Shown piece by piece: positions 53,450 to 62,337 of a stretch of DNA of 64,000 nt. The stretch spans positions 868,001-932,000 of the forward strand of contig JARGSG010000207.1 of assembly GCA_030374805.1 (NCBI GenBank), given 5' to 3'. How positions within the stretch are numbered: the stretch's first letter is position 1; each line of letters begins with the position of its first letter. This stretch comes from Gracilaria gracilis. Taxonomy: Eukaryota > Rhodophyta > Florideophyceae > Gracilariales > Gracilariaceae. The notes under the pieces are model-generated. The model saw only the letters and a list, made by a program, of their open reading frames with translations. It ran no database searches and had not been told where the DNA came from. The position numbers and the translations under genes were made by a program.

Positions 53450-54559
53450 ATGATCGGAAGCCTACACTCGGCTCCACAAAGCGACCTTGACGCTTTGACA
53501 GAGGGTTCGAACGATGAGGGTGCACCAATTATTCTTCACCCTCTAGTTGTTCTCAATTTGTCGGACCACTTCACGAGGTTTTCAGCCATCAGGTTGTTTC
53601 CGAACGTATCGACGAGGGGAAGTGCTGAAGACCCAAATAACGGTTTGATACCGTTCAGCGAGGATGGAAAGGAGCCTAGAGTGTTAGGGATTTTGTTGGG
53701 AATACAACGAGGTAGAATGGTAGAAGTATGTCACTCGTTTGAGCTACCCGCAAGAACAACTCCTGAGCATAAAACAGAGATTGACAGGGATTTCATGGAG
53801 AAGCGAATTGAGCAATATCAGCAAATCTTCTCGAAATATGTTGTAGTAGGATGGTATTTCATAGGCACTGAACTGACGCCCGAAGATCTTCGTCTACATA
53901 CTGAGGTTTTTTCGAGAATCAACGAAGCTCCGATTTTGCTTGTAATGAACCCGGCTTCCAAGCTTTCTACATCCCAGAACGATGTCCACACCAAAGGAGG
54001 CGGAGAAGACATGATGGACTCTATGAAATCTTTCACCAAGTCATCTGGATTGCTAACCACATATCAGATGGAATTACGGGTGAGGCAAGAAAAGCCCACG
54101 ATGACTCTCGCTCCAATACCGCATCGTTACGCATCCGAGGATTCTGAGAGAATTGCGGTCGATCACGTCATGCGTCATGCTGTCCCTGGTGGCGGTGATG
54201 GGGCTTCGAGCACTACGCTACATCTCAATAATCTCAAACGCTCTATTAATATGCTTGAACGCCGTATAAAGGTGATAGTTGCCTTTCTAGAAGCAACTGC
54301 AAGAGGTGAAATAGAGCTGAATCATGAACTGTTACGCCGTATTGCGGGAGTATGCGCCCGACTCCCTGCCCTTGACTGTTCAGAGTTTTCAGCCGCCTTC
54401 GCGGACGAAAAGCACGATTCAATGGTCGTTGCTTATCTATGTGGCGTAACCAAGTCAGTATGTTCTTTGAATGAAGCTGTAGATATGTTCAACCGGTTTA
54501 ATGAGAGACCTACACCTGTTGGGGGAGGAAGAAGGCGTGGGTTATACCCTAGACCATGA
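53450..54559 (+). CDS. CSN6: COP9 signalosome subunit 6 (MPN-minus)
   Basis: The product is 369 aa. An MPN domain at about residues 27-160 begins ILHPLVVLNLSDHFTRF, has VLGILLGIQRGRMVEVCHSF and GWYFIGTELTPEDLRLH, and lacks the JAMM zinc ligands, as expected for CSN6. The helical C-terminal half has ERIAVDHVMRHAVPGGG (family ERIGVDHV), LERRIKVIVAFLEA, and ends RRRGLYP like other CSN6 proteins (RRMRGLFF). The eIF3f and Rpn8 families are the alternatives, but the VDH block and the tail favour CSN6. The COP9 signalosome removes NEDD8 from cullin ligases; CSN6 is a structural partner of the catalytic CSN5. Confidence 0.9.
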   Translation: MIGSLHSAPQSDLDALTEGSNDEGAPIILHPLVVLNLSDHFTRFSAIRLFPNVSTRGSAEDPNNGLIPFSEDGKEPRVLGILLGIQRGRMVEVCHSFELPARTTPEHKTEIDRDFMEKRIEQYQQIFSKYVVVGWYFIGTELTPEDLRLHTEVFSRINEAPILLVMNPASKLSTSQNDVHTKGGGEDMMDSMKSFTKSSGLLTTYQMELRVRQEKPTMTLAPIPHRYASEDSERIAVDHVMRHAVPGGGDGASSTTLHLNNLKRSINMLERRIKVIVAFLEATARGEIELNHELLRRIAGVCARLPALDCSEFSAAFADEKHDSMVVAYLCGVTKSVCSLNEAVDMFNRFNERPTPVGGGRRRGLYPRP

Positions 54560-54867
54560 CCGACTCACTGGCCATCTGAAGTACAACATGTAGAAAATAT
54601 TAAACGGCTTTTGTTCGTAGATATCTTTTCAAAAGTGGCGGAAGCTTACGAGCGAGGTGTAGTGATAAGCTAGTGTTGTCCTTCCCAAAGTTCAAGAACG
54701 TTTCTTCATCGCGTTGAACAATTGAACAGTTACAGAAGTTCACATACTTCTATAGCTAGAACACGTCGCAGTCCATCAAGCAGGACTGATGAAAAGGAAA
54801 ACTAGACTGTTTATTCACTTTCGCTCACAGCGATTTCATTAGTCCTTTCAAGACCGTGTGAATCGGA

Positions 54868-56688
54868 TCAGATGTCGTACTCGTCGATCTCTTCATCGTG
54901 GTCTTTCTCAGCAACCCGCTCTTTTGAATTCGATGGTCGTCCTCTCGCTCCTGATTTTCTCGGGTACTTCATAGGATCGAGGCCTAACGTTCTCGCCCGA
55001 TCTTTCAAGCTCATTGGGTTACGCGTGTAGTCCCTATTGGCGTAGTGCTCAGATACAATTTCTGTCCATGCGCCCCACCCATATTTCTTTATTCCTTCGA
55101 TCAACCATCCGTCTTCATAAGGCGTGAAGCGACCACGCCGTACTTTCTGCTCGTGGCCATCCTTATCCTCCTGCTTTTGCTGAGCATCTTGTCTCTGGCG
55201 TTTGTTCCGGGTCTTTGACAAAGCGGATAAGTTCCGTTTTCGTCGTTTCATGGCATGAACGCCTTCAGATTCAGGGAAAGGGCTGGCTTCTCGCGGATTG
55301 CGCTCCTCAGCCTGTTTCCGTCGAGACCGAAGTTTGCGATCTATATGTTTCTTATCCTCCGTAGCTGCATCTATAGGATCATCCGGCCCCAGCCTTCCCA
55401 AAGCTAACGAGGACTTACGTAGTTCTGGCACACAAGCTTCCCTACCGTGCAGCTTGGCTTGCTCTAATCGATCACTGAGAGTGACACTTTCACCAAAGTC
55501 TGCATCCGCATTACGCAAGTGCTCTTCTGAGCTTTCTTCAACGGATCTCATATCTTCTTCTTGTTCCTTGTCATCCCTAATATCGTCTGTTTTAGAACTC
55601 ACAACTGCGGAAGGAAAGTCCTGTGATCCTAACCCACCTAATTCTGATGCCAAAGAATCTTGGTCGTCTTGCCTGCCTGCCTTGCCACGTCTTGGACCAT
55701 GTCGAACGCTTCCTATCTCTACTTCGTCATGGTCTTCTCGGTTTTCTCTTACAGTTCCACTGTCTTTTCGACTTCTAGCTTTGGTTTTCGAATGCTGGTG
55801 GCGTTCACGTAACTTTGCAGTCCGTACTTGGCGATGATCGAAATTGCTGTTGGGAGCCTCATCCTCATCTTGCCTATAGTCCCGTGAGAGGCTATGCTTC
55901 TCATCTGAGTCGCTGTCCATCAACTCGTCCTGAACAAAGACATCTTCGTCGAAGTCATCAAAATCTTGATAGAGGTAGTCCCTCTCCAACGCGCGTTCAG
56001 ACCTACTCTTCAAACTGTTTCTTGGTTTCATTTCTCGGTTTAGATCAGCAGGTGCATTGCCTCCAGATAGTATCGAATATTCATTTGATAACTTCTTTGC
56101 TTCCTTCCGGAGTACAGCCACGAGGCCAGGCCAAGAAGTTCTCCTTTCGTAGTCCTTAGCGAGCGTCATAGCCGCGCGATGTCGAGATTCACGAAACAGC
56201 TTGGAGACATTTCGAATAATCGAGACCGCTTTGTCTCGAAACGTTCGAAGCTTTTCGTGTTCAATCTTACTGTCCGGGAATACATCAATCAAGAAACTGA
56301 TAGCTCTCTTGAACTCCCGTGATTTGAACTCCGATGCGGTTATTCGGACTTCGTGAAGTACTACAATAAAAGCGGTTCTGAGCAACGCATTGAGAGCAGG
56401 TTTAGAATAGAGTTTGAAGCACTCCATGGAGCATGACACAAGCCACATTATCTGCATATGATCGTCATGGAGGTCGTTCAACTTTCCTCTACTCAACATA
56501 GCCACAATCGATTGCAGATTCTGAGACGAACATCGGAGAGAAACTCGGTTCACGAGACCTTCGGCAATGGAATCGTTCAAGAAGTTTCTACCTTCACTCC
56601 TCAAAATCCTCCTGAGGGATTTGGATAACATTAAGAGGCTTGAATCTGTGTGAAAAAAACGCATCCTGTTCACACAGCCTGTCTTCAT
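54868..56688 (-). CDS. Telobox Myb protein, TRF-like telomere-binding candidate
   Basis: The product is 606 aa from the ATG at 56688; the open frame extends 59 codons more without an ATG, so an upstream exon is possible. The C-terminus (about 519-570) is a single Myb/SANT repeat: RFTPYEDGWLIEGIKKYGWG, AWTEIVSEH, then NPMSLKDRARTLGL, which matches the telobox (VDLKDKWRT) third helix of TRF, TBF and TRFL proteins that read telomeric DNA. The N-terminal half (about residues 1-200) is helical and could be a TRFH-type dimerisation domain (LVSCSMECFKLYSKPALNAL). The middle is long, acidic and Arg/Asp/Glu-rich. It is convergent with CSN6. Confidence 0.75.
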   Translation of the reverse strand: MKTGCVNRMRFFHTDSSLLMLSKSLRRILRSEGRNFLNDSIAEGLVNRVSLRCSSQNLQSIVAMLSRGKLNDLHDDHMQIMWLVSCSMECFKLYSKPALNALLRTAFIVVLHEVRITASEFKSREFKRAISFLIDVFPDSKIEHEKLRTFRDKAVSIIRNVSKLFRESRHRAAMTLAKDYERRTSWPGLVAVLRKEAKKLSNEYSILSGGNAPADLNREMKPRNSLKSRSERALERDYLYQDFDDFDEDVFVQDELMDSDSDEKHSLSRDYRQDEDEAPNSNFDHRQVRTAKLRERHQHSKTKARSRKDSGTVRENREDHDEVEIGSVRHGPRRGKAGRQDDQDSLASELGGLGSQDFPSAVVSSKTDDIRDDKEQEEDMRSVEESSEEHLRNADADFGESVTLSDRLEQAKLHGREACVPELRKSSLALGRLGPDDPIDAATEDKKHIDRKLRSRRKQAEERNPREASPFPESEGVHAMKRRKRNLSALSKTRNKRQRQDAQQKQEDKDGHEQKVRRGRFTPYEDGWLIEGIKKYGWGAWTEIVSEHYANRDYTRNPMSLKDRARTLGLDPMKYPRKSGARGRPSNSKERVAEKDHDEEIDEYDI

Positions 56689-56932
56689 GAGCGGTGGAGG
56701 GCAGGTATTGTCTCGCTCGTCGGAGTCTCTGTTCAGAGGTAAGACGGATAACACTGTCAGTTTCGATGTGGAGGTGACAGAGGAGGACCCGATAAAATAG
56801 AACTCACACTTGTATGGGAGAACGGCGAAATGCGTCTTCGGCAAGGAAAAGTTGGGGTTCAACAACTGGATTCAAAACTTTGGCGCCAAAGTTGCCATGC
56901 ACCCGGTCTTGTATCTCTGTCAGAGCAGGAAA

Positions 56933-56975
56933 ACCCCATGTCCGGTCTGTAAAGTTTACAGACCGGACATGGGGT
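56933..56975. repeat. Perfect inverted repeat, 21-bp arms, 1-nt spacer
   Basis: Arms 56933..56953 and 56955..56975 (core CATGTCCGGTCTGTAAA / TTTACAGACCGGACATG) are exact complements around a single G. The repeat lies about 245 bp upstream of the TRF-like ATG. It can form a long cruciform or an RNA hairpin. Confidence 0.9.
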
Positions 56976-57081
56976 ACAGTGTAAACTAGTCATGATGGAC
57001 AACTGCTACACGTATCATCCAAAACAGTCTCGTCAAGGGCAGATTCCAACCCTCTAGAGCCTACTAGCTAGCTCTAGCTAG

Positions 57082-57106
57082 AGAGGCTCGGGGGCCCCGA
57101 GCCTCT
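57082..57106. repeat. GC-rich palindrome, 12-bp arms
   Basis: AGAGGCTCGGGG (57082..57093), spacer G, CCCCGAGCCTCT (57095..57106), flanked by TAGCT repeats that partly extend the stem. It lies 107 bp from the larger inverted repeat. Confidence 0.85.
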
Positions 57107-57759
57107 AGCTATTTCTTGAAGTTTTTAGTTAAATTCTGTTTTCTCCCCAGTTTTCTTCCGTTCAATGCGGGAAAGCTTTCGCAATCGCAATTTGCGAGTA
57201 TGTATCCCTTTTGAAAAAGGGAGGGTTAACGTTCCAGCCTGTTACAACGTGCTACCAAGGGTATGGCGTATGATATGTTCAAAGTGATTTTGACCACGAC
57301 AATCAATGGTTGCAAACTTCGTAATACGTACATACGATGTTCATATGTATCCCGTCCAGCCCTCAGCAGAAGTGAGTTCACATTTCTAGACCCGTGTTCT
57401 TGTGTGAGAAAATGTGGAGAAGTTGGTGTGACTCCGTGGGTCTCTGGGTCTTCATCTTGTGGGAAGCATTTTCACATGATACTTCTTTCCTATCTGGACG
57501 CCCAACCCCAAGTCAATAAATTTCCTTGTCTGTTTGTTGCCCCCGACAAACAAACATAGATACAGTGACTGTGTGATTCTGTCAGGCATGACGCGAAAAA
57601 GCAAGACATAGATAGAGCTCATATATCGCACAGGAAGTTACTCCAAACCCAGTGAATATAGAACCAGCACAACAAAATGCGTTGGTGGCTTCAAGCCACT
57701 GGCTTGTTGGAGGTGAAGACATGAGCGGGATTACAAACAACGGCAACCGAAATGATCCT
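57107..57759. other. Gap, no supported gene
   Basis: No open frame with recognisable content. It lies between the palindromes and the old LINE remnant. Confidence 0.45.
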
Positions 57760-58012
57760 CAGATTATCTCCAACTTAAGCTAATGAAATAGTATGCGTTA
57801 TGCGTTGATAGGAACCCAACGCCATGCGATTGCGGTACCGAAGTGAAGAAGGGCGATGACCGCGTCTTGTTCGGGTGTTCCTCGACAAACATTTAGAACG
57901 AGCTGTCACCCCACATGAGAAAGAAAAGACGCAACAATGCCAGCAATGGCCAAGCAGTGCCGCCAAAGTTTATTTTGGCCTTCTCTACGAGAGAGGGCTA
58001 CCTTTGCACAGT
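57760..58012 (+). mobile_element. Decayed LINE 3' remnant
   Basis: On the plus strand, CDCGTEVKKGDDRVLFGCSSTN (57828..57893) aligns with CDCGTNAKKDVDHVLFRCPRTN of the LINE at 40.4-41.7 kb. The alignment continues after a stop and a frameshift with ILAFSTREGYL against RFLAFFKRENYL (ending near 58010); nucleotide identity is also visible (GAAAGAAAAGA; CGAGAGAG.GCTACCTTTG). An upstream RLSPT matches RLSEV. This is an old, inactivated copy of the same or a closely related LINE family, with no clear tail or target-site duplication. Confidence 0.75.
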
Positions 58013-58662
58013 ATAGTTCTACTACTACTTCGCAATAAGGAGTAGAAAACCACACTGAAGTAGGAGAAAAAGGAATTGGTAAACAAGATACGCTGGCGTG
58101 CCATGCACGAAACCCTTGACCTCGGGTACGTTTCGATATCCAGTGCCTGCATTCTAACAAAGTGCTTGAGACAGGAAAGCACTGCCATCCCTCGCTCTGA
58201 GAACAAACCTCTTCTGCCCTTTTGGCATGACATTCCAAAGGCTAGCAAATAAGGCTTAGCAATACATTTTCTCTATCATGTCCAGCCTCGTTTCCCCCCC
58301 AATTGAACAAAAAACCTCCTGGTAAACGTCTCCCATACACCAGCGCACAACGGACGAAGGCCCAGACTTTCGGAATTCGGCCTTTTTCATCAATGTAGTA
58401 CACCCTGTCATTCAAAAGAGAGTCGGGGATATAACTGATGTTACTCAGAGTGGCATTCGCGAAGAAGATGCGCACACTGTAACCATCAGCATCACCCACC
58501 AAAACGATAGGTTTAATGAGAAACTAATAAAGCATTCGCTTCGTACAAACCAGAGAAAATACCAACGAATCAATATCCAAACGGTTTATGCATAATGTAT
58601 CCACAATCGACAGCACTAAATACGGGCCTTCAACCAAAACATCGGACATCAATCATTCTCCT
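58013..58662. other. Gap downstream of the translocase gene
   Basis: About 650 bp. A minus-strand frame at 58242..58502 has protein-like stretches (YIPDSLLNDRVYYIDEKGRI), but I find no family or start. It could be more degraded mobile-element sequence. Confidence 0.4.
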
Positions 58663-60612
58663 TTATTCCGCAGCAGCAGCGGCCGTTTCCGTGCCAACCT
58701 TCTTCTCTGCTGCTTCCGCAGTTTCCTTCATCATGTATGTACTGAACTGCTTGTCAAGCGACCGAGCGGCCGCGAGCCACATGCCGATGATGGCAAACAG
58801 AATAACAGCCAAATATGGTGTAGACGCAGCCAAAGATCCCATCGAGAAAATGAGGATCTGTTGGATGAAGCTTCCGCCAGACTTTCCGAGAGGGTTTCCA
58901 ATGACATCGATGGCGGCCTTACCCTTCGATTTCTGTTCAACATCCAGAGGAATGTACGCCATTTCCTTGCAAGGGTCGAACAAGGAGTACTTGGAGCTCT
59001 TGGAAAGAATGTTTTGAGCTGCTCCGATCATGACAGCAGCAATAAGCGGAGTTGTACCAAGGGCCGCAATGAATGGAGAGACTGTTCCAGAGAATAGGAT
59101 GAGAGAGAAGAAGATAAGACCGGTAACACCAAGCACCAACGGGGTGACGACGGCGGCAGCTCCCCATCCGAACTTACGGAAGATGAAGCGGCCGACAAGC
59201 ATCATTGTGAAGGTCACAATACCAGTGCAAGTGGAGAAGTTACCCATGAATGCAGAATAGGCATTGGGGTCGGGGTATGCGGCCCTGAGGCGAGATTTCC
59301 ATGTGACCTCAACGATGTTGATACTCATGCCGTACGCAATGACAAGGGTGGCAAGATCGCGGATGTACTTGGACTGACCCAGATACTTGGCCGATTCGAC
59401 AAGACTCAGTGAAGTCTTCTGTTTGGATGATTTTTGCTTTCTCGGCGCGAAGAGAGTCGGGTCAGTCAACACCTTACGCTGCATGTAGTAGTAACACGCG
59501 ACAATAAGTGCTCCACCGACGCCAATCATGGACATAAGGTACTTGAGAGAAAGAGCCCATCCGTCAACACCTGGTGGCAACTTAGCACGGATGTCAGACA
59601 CAAAGCGCACGTATTGGCCACTGAAAATGAGGGCAACGTTAGCCATGAGACCGAAAAGCGGATAGTACTTCTTGGCTTCGTCGACAGTGGTTACCTCATT
59701 GGCAAAGCCCCAGAAGAGCAACGAAACGACGACGGAACCCCAGAGCTCAGCAAGAGTGTAGAACAGAGCAAAGGTCCAGTTCTTCAAGATAGCGATCGGA
59801 GCGGTAAAGCCAGGGGGAAGGCTCGCGGCAAGAGAGTTGGCAAATTGAACGGGATGCAGCACAGCGAGGTTGGGGTAAATGAAGAACCCAAACGCCAAAA
59901 AGAAGAAGACGAATGGAATGATGCACACATAGAAGAGCTGTTCCCGGGATAGTGAATTGGACAACTTGGAGTAGGCGATAGTGAATAGAATAGCACCCGG
60001 CAGGTTGCAGTACGTCTTCAAGAAGGGGATAATTTCGGCACCAGCGCTGGTTACCACAAGCACGTCCTTGGTATCACGAAGAATGGTGTAGTTGAAAAGA
60101 ATGACAAAGAACATAAGACCGAGGGGGAAGAGCTTCTTCCTCTCATTTTCCGGGGGAATGATTCCCTTGAGGCGCTCTCCAAATGACTTGGGAGCGGAGG
60201 AACCGTTACCCGCGGTGGAGGACATGGCCATGGGGGATCCCACGAGCTTCTCAAGATCTTTGTTCTCATCGCGCTTCTTCCGCGAGAAGATGATACCGGC
60301 GATGGTGGCGACGACGACGGTGAAGGTGGAGGTAATACGCGGGTCGAAGGCTCCCATGCCGTTGGCAGCGGCCGGCAGGACATTGGCGACGGGCTTCTCT
60401 TGGACGCGGGTGACGTTAGTGGTGCGGGTAACATCCGAAGCGGGAAGCGCAATTTTGGCGAGCTTTGCGGCTTGGTTGGCGGAGTCGTCCGCCACGCTCA
60501 TGCGGAGCGCTACATTGTGGGAGCGACGGGCGCTAACGGCACGCGCTCCGAAGAAGGATCGCGAGGCGGTGACAGTATGCGCCGGCGCGAAAGCCGGGGT
60601 GACGAAGGCCAT
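58663..60612 (-). CDS. Plastid ATP/ADP antiporter (NTT family)
   Basis: The product is 649 aa; start at ATG 60612 (MAFVTPAFAPAHTVTASRSF), giving a plastid transit peptide with Phe at position 3. The carrier begins near residue 150: KKLFPLGLMFFVILFNYTIL, RDTKDVLVVTSAGAEIIPFL, FPLVFFF-type helices, ELWGSVVVSLLFWGFANEVT, and the final ASTPYLAVILFAIIGMWLAA. These blocks and about 11-12 membrane helices define the Rickettsia/Chlamydia-like nucleotide transporters of the plastid inner envelope, which import ATP in exchange for ADP. The frame is open farther upstream through a poly-G run, but that part is low complexity and I do not include it. All landmark residues of the LRDTKD loop are present. 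Confidence 0.95.
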   Translation of the reverse strand: MAFVTPAFAPAHTVTASRSFFGARAVSARRSHNVALRMSVADDSANQAAKLAKIALPASDVTRTTNVTRVQEKPVANVLPAAANGMGAFDPRITSTFTVVVATIAGIIFSRKKRDENKDLEKLVGSPMAMSSTAGNGSSAPKSFGERLKGIIPPENERKKLFPLGLMFFVILFNYTILRDTKDVLVVTSAGAEIIPFLKTYCNLPGAILFTIAYSKLSNSLSREQLFYVCIIPFVFFFLAFGFFIYPNLAVLHPVQFANSLAASLPPGFTAPIAILKNWTFALFYTLAELWGSVVVSLLFWGFANEVTTVDEAKKYYPLFGLMANVALIFSGQYVRFVSDIRAKLPPGVDGWALSLKYLMSMIGVGGALIVACYYYMQRKVLTDPTLFAPRKQKSSKQKTSLSLVESAKYLGQSKYIRDLATLVIAYGMSINIVEVTWKSRLRAAYPDPNAYSAFMGNFSTCTGIVTFTMMLVGRFIFRKFGWGAAAVVTPLVLGVTGLIFFSLILFSGTVSPFIAALGTTPLIAAVMIGAAQNILSKSSKYSLFDPCKEMAYIPLDVEQKSKGKAAIDVIGNPLGKSGGSFIQQILIFSMGSLAASTPYLAVILFAIIGMWLAAARSLDKQFSTYMMKETAEAAEKKVGTETAAAAAE

Positions 60613-60624
60613 GGGGGAGCGCGG

Positions 60625-60662
60625 CGGTGGGGGGGGGGGGGGGGGGGGAGGGGGGGGCGGGA
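60625..60662. repeat. Long G-tract just upstream of the translocase start
   Basis: A run of G interrupted only by single T, A and C bases, ending in GGGGGGGCGG. It starts about 15 bp upstream of the ATG (C-rich in the transcript, G-rich on the template strand) and can form quadruplex-type structure. Confidence 0.75.
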
Positions 60663-62337
60663 GGGGGAGGTGGCGGTGTTGCGATGGCAGTGGGGAGCGA
60701 GGACGACGGCGCAGAGAGAGGGAAGGCGGGTAGTAGGTGTGGGTTGTGGGGGGTGGGGGATAAGAGTGACGAGCAGATGGCGGACGAGGCGGCGAACGGC
60801 GTGTGTGGTGGCGGCGTGACGAGCTGAACATTACAGAACTGGTGGTTGCCAATCGGGGAGTTTACCGCATTGCGCGCGCCGATCTCGCGCGTGGCCCGCG
60901 CGCCTCCCCCAGGCGCGCAGTAAGCGCTGTAAGCGAGGAGCCATTCCACCGGCCGTTTCGGTTGCGACATGTGCAAGATCTGCGCGTGCAAGCCACGTTT
61001 GCCAATGGCCGTCGCCGCCGCGCGCGCGCGGCACATGTTTGAGCCGTCGTTGCCGTCCCGCCGCTGCGGCGAGTGGCAGCGCGCCTCGCCTATGCGCCAC
61101 CATGTGGTCCAGAACGGCTGGCCGCCCAACGATGCCATTCTTCCTCGTCCTCTTCGAGCCCGCGCTAAATTCACCCCCGTCACGCTCAATGCGTCGTATC
61201 AAACGATACCCGCATTCTGCTTCGCGATGGCGCACGTTCAACGTATACATATATACTGTACAACTTCGTGTCACATGCGCCAGCGCCATCCACCTTCGCT
61301 CCCCATGGCCACAAGTTGCGCATTGACACCCAGAGGGATAATCTATCCGCAGCCGCACAAAACTCCTCACCATTGCAGATTGTGTTCAAGTATTGGATAC
61401 GCATCTTTATCCCTTCTTTTGCCGTCTGTATCCCTCCCCAGATATTATTACTTGCTTGACCTCATCATTGATGACAGCATCGCATCTATCACGCTTCATG
61501 GCGATGAGCACCCTCAACCCCATGTCTGTCTTCGTCATGCTGCACATCCAGCTGCCACATCTACCACCAGAATATCTCAGAGATAAGAGTCCTTCATGCG
61601 ACGAGAACACCCCCAATCGTCAAGTTCTATAAGCTTTCATTGAATAAGGTTGTAGCAAGCCATCGTCTCTTCACCACCGCCCATTCTTAACGACTAATCA
61701 TGTGCAGGTGCAGTCCGTCGCGAGACCCATATTCAACACCAGTGTCCATCGATCCTTGTGCAATGCACCGGGAGAATTACTTGAGAGCCACATCACGAAA
61801 CTCGTTTTGTGCTACGCCGTGTGGCCGTATATCACGTACAGTACCTACAACATGTAACGGCAAACTTCGCAACCTATACTCTTTTTTGCTTCATCACGAA
61901 CTCTATAAAAATGAGATATACATAAGAGCAAACTTGTCGATGAACGCTGTATCAGTATATCTATCGTTGAAACTTCCTGGTTGGCGTTACTGCAACTGAG
62001 ATTCACGTCCCATAAAACGCAGTCATTTCACGCTTAGTCCTCCTGAGATGGCTTCCGTCTTTGATCCCTTGCGATCAAACATTCAACCCTGGGCTGATGA
62101 GCTTTGTGTGAGCCAGCCGGTCTGCAGGAAGCCCAGTTCTTCGCAAGAGGAGGGAGTTCATCATGCAGTTAAAACGTTTCCTAGAAAAACTTTTTAAGCC
62201 ATAAACCGGTAAGCTAATTTGCATGATCTCTAACAATCATCCTTCTGCATGATAAGCATTATCCATATGGTATCCTGTGCATTTGTTGTTTGTATCAACG
62301 GTATCTACCCCTTTGATTTATAAGTGTATACCCGTAC
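60663..62337. other. Gap upstream of the translocase, 3' flank of the endopeptidase gene
   Basis: About 1.7 kb. The first 450 bp are GC-rich and include a CCAATCGG element (60846..60853), about 235 bp from the translocase ATG. A 205-codon ATG frame at 60969..61586 (+) looks like compositional chance: no domain, and high in His/Pro/Arg/Ser. Confidence 0.45.

Noticed and set aside
56689-56865. 59-codon upstream extension of the TRF-like frame
   Set aside because: It begins at a non-ATG codon, and a strong GTGAGT donor inside it suggests untranslated or spliced sequence, but no splice join I tried keeps the frame.
60969-61586. 205-codon ATG frame upstream of the translocase gene
   Set aside because: No domain, odd composition, and overlapping open frames of similar length on the other strand suggest chance.
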